Shown: one piece after another, positions 28,668 to 39,002 of the stretch
Numbering within the stretch: the first letter of the stretch is position 1
Layout: each line of letters starts with the position of its first letter
Source of the DNA: Draconibacterium halophilum
GTDB lineage: Bacteria > Bacteroidota > Bacteroidia > Bacteroidales > Prolixibacteraceae
Direction: 5' to 3'
Length of the DNA: 64,000 nt
Assembly: GCF_010448835.1 (NCBI RefSeq)
Contig: NZ_CP048409.1
Span: 1,240,001-1,304,000, forward strand
The notes under the pieces: generated by a model
Databases searched by the model: none
What the model saw: the letters and a program-made list of their open reading frames with translations, nothing else
What the model was told of the DNA's origin: nothing
Made by a program: the position numbers and the translations under genes

Positions 28668-29732
28668 GTGAGAAAAGTAATCCTTAAAATACTGTCTCTA
28701 GTCAATATTCTTCTGGCGTTGGCTCTTGCGGCATCGTATCTTTCGGTGTACATCCCGCCCGATAAATACTGGCTGCCGTCGCTATTCGGAATGGCCTATC
28801 CATTTTTACTGGGTGGCAACATCATATTTATTGTACTCTGGATTTTGTTTAAACCGCGTTACACATTGTTGTCGTTGGGGGTAATTCTTTTAGGCTGGGG
28901 TTACGTTACGCGTTTTATGCAGATCAATGGCAAAGGCAGCGAGGAGGCAAATATTAAAGTAGTGTCCTATAATGTGAAACACTTTGTAGCCGACACCAGC
29001 GGAACTCAGAAAGAAAATGCAACAAAAATTATCTCGTTTTTAGCTGATCAGAATGCAGATATTATTTGCTTGCAGGAAGCCCGTTTGCGAAAGAACAGCA
29101 TTTTTAACCTGGCACAAACGGTTAAAGACCTGCAATCGATAAAACACTACCAGTTTGCACGCTCGAGTACAACCTACGGGTCGGTAACCATGACCCGCTA
29201 CCCGATTGTAAACATGGGAGAAATCAGGTTTGAGAACTCACGAAATATTACCATTTATACTGATGTTTTAATCGACACAGATACCGTTCGGATTTTTAAT
29301 ATTCATTTACAGTCGTATCACATCAATCCTGATAAATATTCAATTATTGAATCGCCGGGATTAAACGAAGAAAAGGATTTGGAAGAGGTGAAAGAAATGG
29401 GAGCGAAATTTAAAGAGGCCTTTCAGTTGCGGGCCGAACAAGTTCGCGAAATTCGCAAATATGTTGATGAGTCGCCTCATAATGTGATTGTTTGCGGCGA
29501 TTTTAACGATACTCCGGTTTCTTTTTCGTACCGTACTTTGGCCAGCGGATTAACTGATGCTTTTGTGAATTCAGGACAGGGGATAGGACGTACCTACATT
29601 GGAAAGCTGCCTTCGTTCCGAATTGATTACATTATGCATGGCGATGGTTTTGAGTCGTACAATTTTGAAACACTCGATTACCGCATGTCCGATCACTTAC
29701 CGGTTAGCTGTAGCCTGTTAAAAATGGATTAG
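28668..29732 (+). CDS. Endonuclease/exonuclease/phosphatase-family membrane protein
   Basis: This 354-residue protein starts at GTG 28668. Three hydrophobic helices (about 5-25, 35-60 and 67-85) precede an EEP-fold catalytic domain: YNVKHF (Asn), CLQEAR (catalytic Glu), CGDFNDTP (Asp/Asn) and MSDHLPV (Asp-His pair). The metal-dependent catalytic set is complete. Family members act on nucleic acids, phospholipids or phosphoinositides; the substrate here is unknown. It is convergent with ribF with stop codons overlapping by 4 nt. Confidence 0.85.
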   Translation: MRKVILKILSLVNILLALALAASYLSVYIPPDKYWLPSLFGMAYPFLLGGNIIFIVLWILFKPRYTLLSLGVILLGWGYVTRFMQINGKGSEEANIKVVSYNVKHFVADTSGTQKENATKIISFLADQNADIICLQEARLRKNSIFNLAQTVKDLQSIKHYQFARSSTTYGSVTMTRYPIVNMGEIRFENSRNITIYTDVLIDTDTVRIFNIHLQSYHINPDKYSIIESPGLNEEKDLEEVKEMGAKFKEAFQLRAEQVREIRKYVDESPHNVIVCGDFNDTPVSFSYRTLASGLTDAFVNSGQGIGRTYIGKLPSFRIDYIMHGDGFESYNFETLDYRMSDHLPVSCSLLKMD

Positions 29733-30663
29733 TGATGTGCAAGTAATTTTACGGCAACTTCTTTATCGGTTTTAAGTTGCTTCACCAATGCTTCAATGCC
29801 TGAGAATTTCTGCTCTTCCCTGATTTTGTCGATAAAAATGAGGGTGATATTATTGCCGTACATATCTCCTGAAAAATCAAAAATATTTACTTCTATACTT
29901 CGGTTATCGGCATTGTTGTTAAAGGTTGGTCGCGTGCCAATATTCAGCATTCCTTTATACTGCTTGTCTTCAATCTCAATTAAAACAGCATACACACCGT
30001 AACCCGGAATAATTTTATATTTATCAGATGCTTCAATGTTTGCCGTGGGGAAACCCAGTTTGCGGCCCAGTTGCATCCCTTTTACTACGGTTCCGTGCAG
30101 TGTGAACTCATAGCCCAGATATTGATTGGCTTTTTTTATATCTCCCGATTGCAGCGCTTCTCTGATTTTTGTAGAGCTAACTTTTTCTGCTTCTACCGAC
30201 AATGCATCGGTCTTTTTAACCTCGAAATTGTTCTTTTCAGCACATTCTTTCAAGTATTCATAGCCGCCCTCACGGTTTTTGCCAAAGCGGTGGTCGTAGC
30301 CCACAACCAAACACCGTGTGCCTATTTTATTCACCAATAAATCTTTTACAAATTGGGTGTATGATAACTCCGCAAACTCTTTATTAAAAGGATAGATAAT
30401 CAGGTGATCGACGCCAAACTTTTCAAAAAGCTTAATTTTCTCATTTTTGGTTGTCAGCAAACGTAGGCTTTTATCATTTGGCGAAGTAACAATTCGTGGG
30501 TGGGGTAAAAGGTAAAGATCACCGTTTCGCCATTCATTTCTCTGGCCAAAAATTTTAACTCTTCAATAACCGACTGATGGCCTTTGTGCAGCCCATCGAA
30601 GGTGCCGATAGTTACCACAGGGTTACGGGCATTAAAATCATCAAGCGAATAATGAATCTTCAC
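29729..30663 (-). CDS. ribF: Bifunctional riboflavin kinase/FAD synthetase (one frameshift)
   Basis: RibF makes FMN and FAD. The N-terminal adenylyltransferase starts at ATG 30663 with VTIGTFDGLHKGHQ. The run CCCC (30502-30505 on the minus strand) then breaks the frame, and the remaining protein continues in another frame (LLTTKNEKIKLFEKFG onward), with the riboflavin-kinase domain carrying GFPTANIE. One extra C restores FTFYPHPRIV and a 311-residue protein of normal length. As the gene is essential, a consensus error is the best explanation. Confidence 0.9.
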
Positions 30664-31099
30664 TGGTTTTGTATAAAATGTTTTGCGCTACAAACCTATT
30701 GAAAATTTTAAAGCAATTAAAGGCGTAGTGTTGAATCAGGTTAAAATTATGCGAAGTAAAAAAGGTTTTATAATCGTTTTTGCCCAAATATTATTCATTC
30801 AAACCCTTTGTTTATACATTTGTAATCATCTTAATGCACAATTGAACCCATAAAAATTGTTATTTTCTTTGATTGCTATTTTCGATGTATGCAAAATTGT
30901 TAATTTTACGGCCTTTATATTGAAACGAGCAACCTTGGTCAGATCACTTCAGGTTTAAACCAATTTGCACGATTACGATGATACCTTATTGGTAGCTTAT
31001 ATTAATCAGATGAAACGAGCATCACAAAATTTGCCCAACGGGAGCAAGATTAAAAGCGAGTTACATGAGTTACCGCTGAATGTGAACAACTTTAATCGA
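30664..31099. other. Intergenic spacer
   Basis: These 436 bp lie between the divergent ribF and the thioredoxin-like lipoprotein gene. The frame of the latter is open back to TTG 30965, but residues before the signal peptide at 31100 look unrelated. TACATTTG at about 30815 resembles a -7 element without a good -33. I see no RNA or repeat. Confidence 0.45.
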
Positions 31100-32266
31100 A
31101 TGACAAACATGACGTACAGAGTTTTATTTTTTTTAGTGGCTGCCCTGCTTGTTTTGGGAGGGTGTAAGCAAGACAAAGAGTTTACAATTCGTGGTAAAAT
31201 CACACACGCAGAAGACGAAACCATTGTTTTGGAAGAATTGCATACTACTTCGCTGAAAAAGATAGCAGAAACAAAAATCAATACAAAAGGAGAGTTTGAG
31301 ATTTCGGCAATGACCGGAATTCCGACATTTTATCTTTTAAAACTTAGCGACCAGAACTTTATCACCTTGTTGGTCGACTCGGCAGAAACAGTTACCATTG
31401 AAGCCGATGCAGCTAATTTTGATCGCGAATACAATGTTGAAGGATCGCTCGGATCAGCTCAGGTGAAGATGTTGGATTCGAAGCTCAAAGATACCAGACA
31501 TAAACTGGACTCGCTAAGGTCATTAGATAATTTATATGCCGGCAACCCGGAGTATGATAATGTAAGACCACGATGGGCGGAAGAATATAATGAGATTGTT
31601 CAGGAACAAATAGAGTTCTCCACAAATTTTGTTCGCGAAAATCCGTTTTCAATGGCCAGTGTGCTGGCACTTTATCAGAAGTTCAATCCCGAAGATGAAT
31701 CGTTTATTGTTCGAGATTTGCAGGTGATGAAAACAGCTGCTTCGGCCTTAAATACTATTTATCCAAAATCAGAACAGGTACAGGCACTTTATAACAATAC
31801 CCTGCAGATTGTGCGTAATGAACAGTCGGCAAATATGCAACGGTTTATTCAGGAACAAGGCGATAACAGCCCTGATATTGTTTTGCCCGATCCTGAAGGA
31901 AATGAAGTGGCCTTATCATCGTTGCGCGGCAAAGTAGTTTTGCTGCAATTCTGGGCTGCTGTCGATCGTGGATCGCGAATTCAAAACCCGGTTTTGGTAG
32001 AAGCTTACAAAAAGTACCATCGCAAAGGTTTCGAAATTTACCAGGTAAGTGTTGATCAAAATCGGGCTGAGTGGGTAGATGCCATCGATCAGGATAAACT
32101 GTCCTGGATAAATGTTGGTGATATGGAAGGAAGTAAACTAGCTGCAGCAGTTTATAATGTGCAGAATATTCCATTTAATTATTTGCTTAATGAGGAAGGC
32201 GAGATTGTTGCCAAAAACCTAAAAGGACCGGCTTTAGATAAAGCACTGGCTCGACTTCTCGACTAG
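31100..32266 (+). CDS. DUF4369/TlpA-like lipoprotein without the CxxC centre
   Basis: The start is placed at ATG 31100 (MTNMTYRVLFF), giving a lipoprotein signal with lipobox LGGC. The N-terminal mature domain (about 25-130 from this start: FTIRGKITHAEDETIVLEEL) resembles DUF4369. A helical linker and a thioredoxin-fold AhpC/TlpA-like domain (from about residue 258, VALSSLRGKVVLLQFWA) follow. The expected WCxxC is WAAVDRGS here, so no redox pair is present. A cis-Pro position (QNIPFNYL) is kept. It is probably a periplasmic binding or structural member of the family, not an oxidoreductase. Confidence 0.8.
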   Translation: MTNMTYRVLFFLVAALLVLGGCKQDKEFTIRGKITHAEDETIVLEELHTTSLKKIAETKINTKGEFEISAMTGIPTFYLLKLSDQNFITLLVDSAETVTIEADAANFDREYNVEGSLGSAQVKMLDSKLKDTRHKLDSLRSLDNLYAGNPEYDNVRPRWAEEYNEIVQEQIEFSTNFVRENPFSMASVLALYQKFNPEDESFIVRDLQVMKTAASALNTIYPKSEQVQALYNNTLQIVRNEQSANMQRFIQEQGDNSPDIVLPDPEGNEVALSSLRGKVVLLQFWAAVDRGSRIQNPVLVEAYKKYHRKGFEIYQVSVDQNRAEWVDAIDQDKLSWINVGDMEGSKLAAAVYNVQNIPFNYLLNEEGEIVAKNLKGPALDKALARLLD

Positions 32267-32281
32267 TATAAAACTGGCAAA

Positions 32282-33043
32282 TTGACGCAAAAACGAAAAA
32301 TATATTTTGTCTCAGATGTACACCTTGGAGCACCGGCACTGAATAACAACCGGGAACGCGAGCTATTATTCGCCTCCTGGCTCGATAATATTCGTGAAGA
32401 TGTTGCTGAACTATACCTGTTGGGCGATATTTTCGATTTCTGGTACGAATACAAAAAGGTTGTTCCGCGTGGTTTTACACGAATTTTAGGACGACTGGCC
32501 GATCTGACCGACCGGGGTGTTCCGGTACATTTTTTCACCGGCAATCACGATATGTGGGTATACGATTACCTTGCTGAAGAAACAGGTGTGCAGGTTCATC
32601 ACGATTATATTTTACGCGAAATTTACGGAAAGCGATTTTTTCTGGCTCATGGCGACGGGCTCGATGCATCGGATAAAGGATATATTTTTCTGAAAAAGAT
32701 GTTTACCAATAACACCATGCGATGGCTATTTTCGCGGTTACATCCGAATTTCGCATTTAATATTGCACATAAGTGGTCTGCGTCCAGTAGGTTATCAAAT
32801 TCTGATAATGATGAAGATTTTATGGCAAATAAAGATGGAATGTATAAATTTGCCGCGGATTTTTTACATACAAATCCGATTGATTATTTTATTATGGGCC
32901 ATCGGCATCAGTTGGTGAACGAGAAAATGAACGAAAAAACCCGGTTTATTATACTTGGCGACTGGATAAAAGCGTTCTCTTATGGTGTTTTCGATGGCGA
33001 AAAATTTGAATTAAAGAGATTTAAAGATAGAGCGAAAGCTTAA
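32282..33043 (+). CDS. lpxH: UDP-2,3-diacylglucosamine diphosphatase
   Basis: This 253-residue calcineurin-like hydrolase releases lipid X in lipid A synthesis. Metal-binding motifs are SDVHLG, GDIFDFW, GNHDMW, HGDGLD and GHRHQ, complete for the LpxH group. The only in-frame start is TTG 32282, 15 nt after the previous stop; no ATG is available. It is probably cotranscribed with the upstream lipoprotein gene. Confidence 0.92.
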   Translation: MTQKRKIYFVSDVHLGAPALNNNRERELLFASWLDNIREDVAELYLLGDIFDFWYEYKKVVPRGFTRILGRLADLTDRGVPVHFFTGNHDMWVYDYLAEETGVQVHHDYILREIYGKRFFLAHGDGLDASDKGYIFLKKMFTNNTMRWLFSRLHPNFAFNIAHKWSASSRLSNSDNDEDFMANKDGMYKFAADFLHTNPIDYFIMGHRHQLVNEKMNEKTRFIILGDWIKAFSYGVFDGEKFELKRFKDRAKA

Positions 33044-33051
33044 AAAGGATT

Positions 33052-34134
33052 ATGGCAAAGCAAACTTATACAAGAATTATTGGTACCGGAAGTGTTCTTC
33101 CATCACAAATAGTTAAGAATAAACACTTTATGAATAATGAGTTTTATACTCCATCGAAGAAAAAGATCGAGGATAAAAGCAACGAAGAAATTATTCAGAA
33201 GTTTAAAGAGATTACCAATATTGAAGAACGACGCTACATTGCTGAAGATTTGGTAACGTCTGATATCGCTGCAATGGCAGTTGAAGATGCATGTAAAACG
33301 GCCGGAATTTCAAAAGAAAGTCTGGAATTTATCATTATTGGACATAACTTTGGAGATACCCTGAACGGAAATGTAAGAACTGATATTTTGCCCAGCCTTG
33401 CCAACAAGGTTAAGATGAAACTGAATATTAAAAACCCGGGCTGTATTTGTCACGATGTAATATCGGGTTGCCCCGGTTGGACCCAGGGAATGATCACTGC
33501 TGATGCCTACATTAAAAGTGGGTTTCATAAACGAGGTGTTGTGGTTGGAGCCGACGTGCTTTCGCGCCTTTCAGATCCACACGACCGTGACTCAATGATT
33601 TATGCCGACGGTGCAGGAGCTACCATCGTAGAGGCAGTTGAAAGTGAAGAGCCTGTAGGCATCCTGTCGCACTCAAGTCGTTCCGATTCGGTTAAATTTG
33701 CGAATCTGTTGACTTTGGGTGAATCAAGTAATCCAGACTATGAAGGGGATGAACTATTTCTAAAAATGATTGGACATAAACTTTACGTTTATGCCATTAC
33801 TACAGTTCCCGGAGTAGTAAAGGAAAGCATTGAAAAAGCAGGTCTCCAACTTGGTGACATCAAAAAGATTTTTATTCATCAGGCCAATGAAAAGATGGAC
33901 GAGGCAATTTTAGCAGGTGTATTAAAATTGTATGGCGAAAAAGAAATGCCTGAAGGAATTATGCCAATGAGTATCCGGAAGTTAGGTAATTCGTCGACTG
34001 CTACTGTGCCTACCCTCGTTGATTTGGTGGCCAAAGGGAAGATAGAAGGGCATGAAGTGAACGAGGGTGATTATACCATTCTTTGTTCGGTAGGTGCCGG
34101 AATGAACATCAACTCTATTGTATATAAGTGGTAA
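33052..34134 (+). CDS. 3-oxoacyl-ACP synthase III-like (KAS III family) enzyme
   Basis: This 360-residue thiolase-fold condensing enzyme has the KAS III Cys-His-Asn triad: Cys140 (VISGCPGW), His276 (FIHQANEK) and Asn313 (KLGNSST). The active-site context SGCPG differs from the usual NACSG of FabH, and the N-terminus has an insert (about 30-50). It is therefore more likely a specialised paralogue than the housekeeping FabH. It starts 8 nt after lpxH and ends in a strong terminator. The acyl substrate cannot be inferred. Confidence 0.87.
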   Translation: MAKQTYTRIIGTGSVLPSQIVKNKHFMNNEFYTPSKKKIEDKSNEEIIQKFKEITNIEERRYIAEDLVTSDIAAMAVEDACKTAGISKESLEFIIIGHNFGDTLNGNVRTDILPSLANKVKMKLNIKNPGCICHDVISGCPGWTQGMITADAYIKSGFHKRGVVVGADVLSRLSDPHDRDSMIYADGAGATIVEAVESEEPVGILSHSSRSDSVKFANLLTLGESSNPDYEGDELFLKMIGHKLYVYAITTVPGVVKESIEKAGLQLGDIKKIFIHQANEKMDEAILAGVLKLYGEKEMPEGIMPMSIRKLGNSSTATVPTLVDLVAKGKIEGHEVNEGDYTILCSVGAGMNINSIVYKW

Positions 34135-34162
34135 AAATGTAAAACGACTATATTGAATATTA

Positions 34163-34191
34163 AAACCGGTACAATTTGTATCGGTTTTTTT
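34163..34191 (+). terminator. Intrinsic terminator after the KAS III gene
   Basis: AAACCGGTAC pairs with GTATCGGTTT (one G-U) around the loop AATTT and is followed by a T-run. It lies between convergent genes. Confidence 0.8.
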
Positions 34192-34201
34192 GTTCCTCCA
34201 G

Positions 34202-34863
34202 TTACCAGTTTATCGGCTCCAGTCCTTTCGAAACCAAAAACTCGTTGGTGCGACTAAAATGTTTGTTGCCAAAAAAACCACGGCTAGCCGAAAGTGGAGA
34301 TGGATGCACCGATGTTAATACAAAATGTTTGTCCTGGTCGATAAACTTACTTTTGCTAATTGCATAGTTTCCCCAAAGCAGGAAAACAACATTCTCTTTT
34401 TCTTCACTAATCTTTTTAATTACAGCATCAGTAAATTGCTCCCACCCTTTTTTTGGTGCGAACCTGCCTGATGTGCACGAACAGTTAATGTAGCATTCAA
34501 TAATAAAACACCCTGTTGAGCCCAATCTGTTAGGTTGCCACTTTCGGGAATTGGCTTGTCCACATCATTGTTTAGTTCTTTAAAGATATTGCGCAAACTC
34601 GGCGGAAATTTTATACCATCGTTTACCGAAAAGCACAAACCATGTGCCTGCCCTGGTCCATGATACGGATCCTGGCCAAGAATCACCACCTTTAGTTTGT
34701 TGAACGGACATTGGTCGAAGGCATTAAAAACAAGCTTGCCGGGAGGGTAGATTTTGTGCGTTTTGTATTCGTTGCGTACAAATTCGCTCAGTTGAATAAA
34801 ATAATCCTTTTCAAATTCCTCTTGCAGTTGTTTTTTCCAGCCGGTTTCAATCTTTACATCCAT
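34202..34863 (-). CDS. ung: Uracil-DNA glycosylase, family 1 (one frameshift)
   Basis: Ung removes uracil from DNA. The N-terminal part from ATG 34863 has the catalytic water-activating motif GQDPYHGPGQAHGL. The C-terminal part, with the DNA-intercalation loop HPSPLSASRGFFG, lies in another frame. The break is at the T7/C3 junction 34445-34454 (A7 then G3 on the minus strand). One extra A or G restores SHQKKGWEQF and gives 220 residues, the normal size. All catalytic motifs are present. Confidence 0.9.
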
Positions 34864-35003
34864 GTTTTTTGCTTTTCAAAAATCTAAAAATAAGAAAATA
34901 ATGGCTATCGCATTTCGATAATTCAAGTTGTTAAATACTTTTTTCAACAGCCTTCGATTGCTAGATTTACATTTCGTATTTTTAGCTTTCAAATAGTTTA
35001 ACC

Positions 35004-36356
35004 ATGGAATTTATTTATCTGCTTGTTGGTGTGGTGCTTGGCTTTGTTGCAGCCTTTTTGTTTTTCAAAATGAAAGGGCAGAAAGGCCGGTTTGATATTG
35101 AAAAAGATTTAATGGAAAAGGAAAAAGCTTTTCAGGAACAAAAAGTAGCGGTTGAAAAACAAAGCCTGGTTTGGGAAGAACGTTACAAGGCATTAACAAA
35201 AGATGCCGAAGAATGGAAGCAGGATTTGGAGAAATTGAGGGTAGAAAATACGGCTTTGGTGGGGCGTTTGGAAAAAGCAAAGGTTGAATACTTCAACCTC
35301 AAAGAAAAACTGGAAACACAGAAAGCAGAACTTGAGGAAATCCAAAAGAAATTTACTACTGAGTTTGAAAATGTAGCCAATAAAATTCTCGAAAAAAACA
35401 GCGAGAAATTTACGGCTGCCAATCAGAAAAATATTGGCGATGTATTGAATCCCCTGAAAGAAAAGATCCAGCTTTTTGAGAAGAAAGTTGATGATACTTA
35501 CAAACAGGGATTAAAAGATCAGACCGACCTGAAAGCAGAACTGAAAAAGCTGTACGATCTGAACAACAAAATAAGTGAAGAAGCCAGTAACCTGACCAAA
35601 GCGCTAAAAGGCGATGTGAAAAAACAAGGTAACTGGGGCGAAGTTGTTCTGGAGCGTATTCTGGAACGTTCGGGATTAAACGAAGGAGAACAGGGCTACC
35701 AAAAGCAGTTTAGTGATATTACAGAGGAAGGCAAACGCATTCAGCCCGATATTGTGATTAATCTGCCAGACAGCAAACATATTATCATCGACTCGAAAGT
35801 ATCGATGATTGCTTATGAACGGGCGGTAAATGCTGACGATGAGATTCTACGCATTAAATATGTGAAGGAACATCTGTTGAGTTTGCGCCAACATATTAAA
35901 GGACTTAGCGAAAAACATTATCAAACGGCAAGCAAGTTAAATTCGCCCGATTTTGTGTTGCTGTTTATCCCTATTGAAGCGTCGTTTAGTGTGGCTGTTC
36001 AAGAAGATCAGGAGTTGTTTTCTTATGCCTGGGATCAGAAAGTGGTGATCGTGAGTCCATCAACACTGCTGGCTACGTTGCGCACTATTTCTTCTATTTG
36101 GCAACAGGAAAACCAAACCCGAAATGCTATTGAAATAGCTAAACAAGGCGGTGCTCTTTACGATAAGTTTGTTGGCTTTATCTCTGATATGGAAACAATA
36201 GGAAAAAATCTGGCTACCACGCAAAAAACTTACGATTTAGCTGTAAACAAATTGCATATTGGTGCCGGAAATCTTGTTCGCAGAGTCGAGAACATTAAAA
36301 TACTAGGGGCAAAAGCCACAAAAGAATTACCAAAGAAGATGCTGGACGATCAATAA
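35004..36356 (+). CDS. rmuC: DNA recombination protein RmuC homologue
   Basis: This 450-residue protein has an N-terminal membrane helix (about 3-22) and a long coiled coil (about 28-130). The RmuC domain (about 140-430) contains KQGNWGEVVLERILE and PDIVINLPDSKHIIIDSKVS, the PD-(D/E)xK-like core, and then ASFSVAVQEDQELFSYAWDQ. The family limits inversions and other rearrangements; the fold suggests a nuclease. The gene stands alone. Confidence 0.93.
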   Translation: MEFIYLLVGVVLGFVAAFLFFKMKGQKGRFDIEKDLMEKEKAFQEQKVAVEKQSLVWEERYKALTKDAEEWKQDLEKLRVENTALVGRLEKAKVEYFNLKEKLETQKAELEEIQKKFTTEFENVANKILEKNSEKFTAANQKNIGDVLNPLKEKIQLFEKKVDDTYKQGLKDQTDLKAELKKLYDLNNKISEEASNLTKALKGDVKKQGNWGEVVLERILERSGLNEGEQGYQKQFSDITEEGKRIQPDIVINLPDSKHIIIDSKVSMIAYERAVNADDEILRIKYVKEHLLSLRQHIKGLSEKHYQTASKLNSPDFVLLFIPIEASFSVAVQEDQELFSYAWDQKVVIVSPSTLLATLRTISSIWQQENQTRNAIEIAKQGGALYDKFVGFISDMETIGKNLATTQKTYDLAVNKLHIGAGNLVRRVENIKILGAKATKELPKKMLDDQ

Positions 36357-36492
36357 CAAAATAAGGTGATTTCTAAAAATAGAAACCACCTAATGAATGT
36401 GTAACTTATTTAACGAATAAGTTGTACGGACATAAACGTTTATTGCCAAAATAGGTTTAAAAGAAGGGATTATTTTAGAATTGTTAGAATGA

Positions 36493-37836
36493 TTATGGAT
36501 TAAACGAAATGGCTTGTCCGTAATTTGGATGAACAACTTTGTCCTTGTCGTATACCTTAAGACCATTTACAAAAGTGCTTACCACCTTGTTTGAAAACTC
36601 AGTTCGCTCGAATGGTGCCCATCCGCACTTGTATAGAATATTCTCGGGTGCAACAATCCAGTTTTTAGTCGGATCCACCAGAACCAGATCGGCAAAATAA
36701 CCTTCGCGAATGTAACCACGTTTGTTTACACGGAATAAATCGGCCGGAGCATGGCACATTTTTTCAATTACCTTTTCTATCGAAATAAATCCTTTTTTAC
36801 TCAGTTCCAACATGGCAACCAGCGAGTGCTGTACCAGCGGTCCGCCCGACGGAGCTTTAAAGTACGAGTTATTTTTTTCCTCTAAGGTATGTGGTGCATG
36901 GTCGGTGGCAATTACATCAATTTTGTCGGCAAGCAATGCTTCCCAAAGTGCTTCTTTATCTTTCACACATTTTACCGACGGATTCCATTTTATGCGTGTT
37001 CCATAATCGATGTAGTCGCGCTCGTCGAACCACAGGTGATGGACACAAACTTCGGCTGTAATTGTTTTATCGCTAACCTTGCCCGGCGAAAAAAGGCTCA
37101 TCTCTTTTGCTGAAGTAAGGTGCAGAATATGCAAACGTGTATCAAATTTCGAGGCCAGTTCCACCGCTTTCGACGATGATTTATAACAAGCCTCGTCGCT
37201 GCGAATGTGGCAGTGGCGCGAAATTGGAACGTTTTCGCCATAACGCTGGCGGGCAATTTCGGTATTTGCCTTTATAGTCGCTTCGTCTTCGCAGTGGGTA
37301 GCAACCAAAGTTGGTGCATTTTTGAAAATATCAGATAGTGTCTTGTCGTCGTCAACCAGCATATTTCCGGTTGATGATCCCATGAAAACTTTTATGCCAC
37401 AAACTTTTGAAGGATCAGTTTTCAGCACCTCGTTGAGGTTGGTATTTGTGGCGCCCATGTAAAACGAATAATTTACCGCCGAAACTTCTGCGGCCCGGTC
37501 GAATTTTTTTTGCAATTCTTCCTGAGTGACGGCTTGAGGATTGGTGTTAGGCATTTCCATGTAAGTAGTAACACCACCTGCAGCAGCAGCTTTACTCTCG
37601 GTAGCAATTTCGCCTTTGTGGGTTAAGCCCGGTTCGCGAAAATGCACCTGGTCGTCGATTACTCCGGGTATTAAAAGTAAACCTGTGGCATCGATTACTT
37701 CTGTTGCACTTACATCAAAATCGGCGGGAACAACGTGGGGAAAGACTTTCTCTATTTTTTCACCATCAATTAAAACACTTCCTTTAAATTTTAATCCCTC
37801 GTTTACTATTGTTGCGTCTTTAATTAATGTTTTCAT
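36493..37836 (-). CDS. pyrC: Dihydroorotase (class I)
   Basis: This 447-residue amidohydrolase cyclises carbamoyl-aspartate to dihydroorotate. Metal ligands include DQVHFREPG (HxH-type motif), a His in ATHCEDE and TDHAPHT. The bridging lysine position of many class I enzymes falls in the region KVFMGSSTGN. Length and order are typical of Bacteroidota pyrC. The glycosyltransferase gene upstream on the same strand has its own terminator. Confidence 0.93.
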   Translation of the reverse strand: MKTLIKDATIVNEGLKFKGSVLIDGEKIEKVFPHVVPADFDVSATEVIDATGLLLIPGVIDDQVHFREPGLTHKGEIATESKAAAAGGVTTYMEMPNTNPQAVTQEELQKKFDRAAEVSAVNYSFYMGATNTNLNEVLKTDPSKVCGIKVFMGSSTGNMLVDDDKTLSDIFKNAPTLVATHCEDEATIKANTEIARQRYGENVPISRHCHIRSDEACYKSSSKAVELASKFDTRLHILHLTSAKEMSLFSPGKVSDKTITAEVCVHHLWFDERDYIDYGTRIKWNPSVKCVKDKEALWEALLADKIDVIATDHAPHTLEEKNNSYFKAPSGGPLVQHSLVAMLELSKKGFISIEKVIEKMCHAPADLFRVNKRGYIREGYFADLVLVDPTKNWIVAPENILYKCGWAPFERTEFSNKVVSTFVNGLKVYDKDKVVHPNYGQAISFNP

Positions 37837-37971
37837 CTCCCCTGATTTTTGATTTATAACAAAGTTACTAAAATACGCCGAGACCCTTTCATCTTGTCTC
37901 CAACGAAATTGTCTAACCTTTTGTCAAAGGTTTATTATCGCTCATTATTCCTATTTAAGGAGAAATATTCA

Positions 37972-37994
37972 CAAAAAAAGCTGCACTCGGCAGC
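37972..37994 (-). terminator. Terminator of the glycosyltransferase gene
   Basis: GCTGC-ACTCG-GCAGC (37980-37994) is flanked by an A-run on the left and a T-run on the right, so it can act in both directions. On the minus strand it ends the gene stopping at 38021. Confidence 0.75.
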
Positions 37995-38020
37995 CTTTTT
38001 TTATCATTTATGGTTAATCT

Positions 38021-38755
38021 TTAATCGTTTCGTTCGTATTTTCGAGTAAAGCTGTTTAATTTCATTTTCAATACGCCCCAAAGTGCTTCATTAAAAATAC
38101 CACCACTCATTTTCGAGGTTCCTTCCTGGCGGTCGGTAAATACAATTGATACCTCCTTAATCGTAAACCCAAATTTGTGTGCAGTAAATTTCATCTCAAT
38201 CTGGAATCCGTAACCGATTAGTTTAATTTTATCGAGGTCGATGGTTTCCAGAACTTCTCTCTTCCAGCAAACAAAACCGGCGGTTGTATCGCGCACATCC
38301 ATTCCGGTAACTATACGTACGTACATCGATGCAAAATACGACATCAGCACACGACCGAGCGGCCAGTTTACCACATTAATTCCGGTAATGTAACGCGAGC
38401 CAACAGCAACATCAGCACCATTTTCAATAGCTCCAAAAAGCTTAAGTAAATCGTCGGGATTATGCGAAAAGTCGCAGTCCATTTCGCAAACAGCTTCGTA
38501 ATCTCTTTCCAGTGCCCAATTAAAACCGGCAATGTAAGCAGTTCCCAAACCAAGTTTCCCCTTACGTTCCAGAATGTGGAGTTTGTCAGGAAATTCCTTC
38601 ATCAGTCGTTTTACAATGTCAGCCGTTCCATCAGGCGAGTTATCTTCTACAATCAGCAAATGAAAAGGCTTTTCTAATGAGAAGACCTTGCGGATCATCT
38701 TTTCAACGTTTTCCTTTTCGTTATAGGTTGGAATGATTACTAAATTCTTTGACAC
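38021..38755 (-). CDS. Dolichol/polyprenol-phosphate mannosyltransferase-like glycosyltransferase (GT2)
   Basis: This is a GT-A fold family 2 glycosyltransferase. It shows LVIIPTYNEKENVE at the N-terminus, EDNSPDGTADIV (nucleotide-sugar binding), a DxD-like CEMDCDFSHNP, and VGSRYITG. No long C-terminal membrane region is present, as in DPM1-type synthases. The start is placed at GTG 38755 (VSKNLVIIP) because the 22 codons upstream of it do not resemble the family. It likely loads a polyprenyl phosphate with a hexose for cell-surface glycosylation. Confidence 0.85.
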   Translation of the reverse strand: MSKNLVIIPTYNEKENVEKMIRKVFSLEKPFHLLIVEDNSPDGTADIVKRLMKEFPDKLHILERKGKLGLGTAYIAGFNWALERDYEAVCEMDCDFSHNPDDLLKLFGAIENGADVAVGSRYITGINVVNWPLGRVLMSYFASMYVRIVTGMDVRDTTAGFVCWKREVLETIDLDKIKLIGYGFQIEMKFTAHKFGFTIKEVSIVFTDRQEGTSKMSGGIFNEALWGVLKMKLNSFTRKYERND

Positions 38756-39002
38756 TTTTTTGAATATTTGAATGAAGTAACGAAAATACAGTTTTTGTAT
38801 TAATTCTAAATCGTTTATCAATCAATTATTAAAATCGAACTTATTTGTGTATTTGATAGTAAATGCGACGGTAAAGTTTCCAAATGTTGGGATATAGGTT
38901 AATAAAGTGTTAAAAAGATGTGATAGTGCCCAATTAGCTAACAGGTGTCTGTTTAATTCGCAAAATTTGTTCCCGTCGAAATGGATGTATAATAGATTTT
39001 CT

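Noticed and set aside
38907..39002. GTG 38907 as the nifA start
   Set aside because: The extra 32 residues show no similarity to known NifA N-termini, and ATGs at 38985 and 39003 are closer to the GAF domain.
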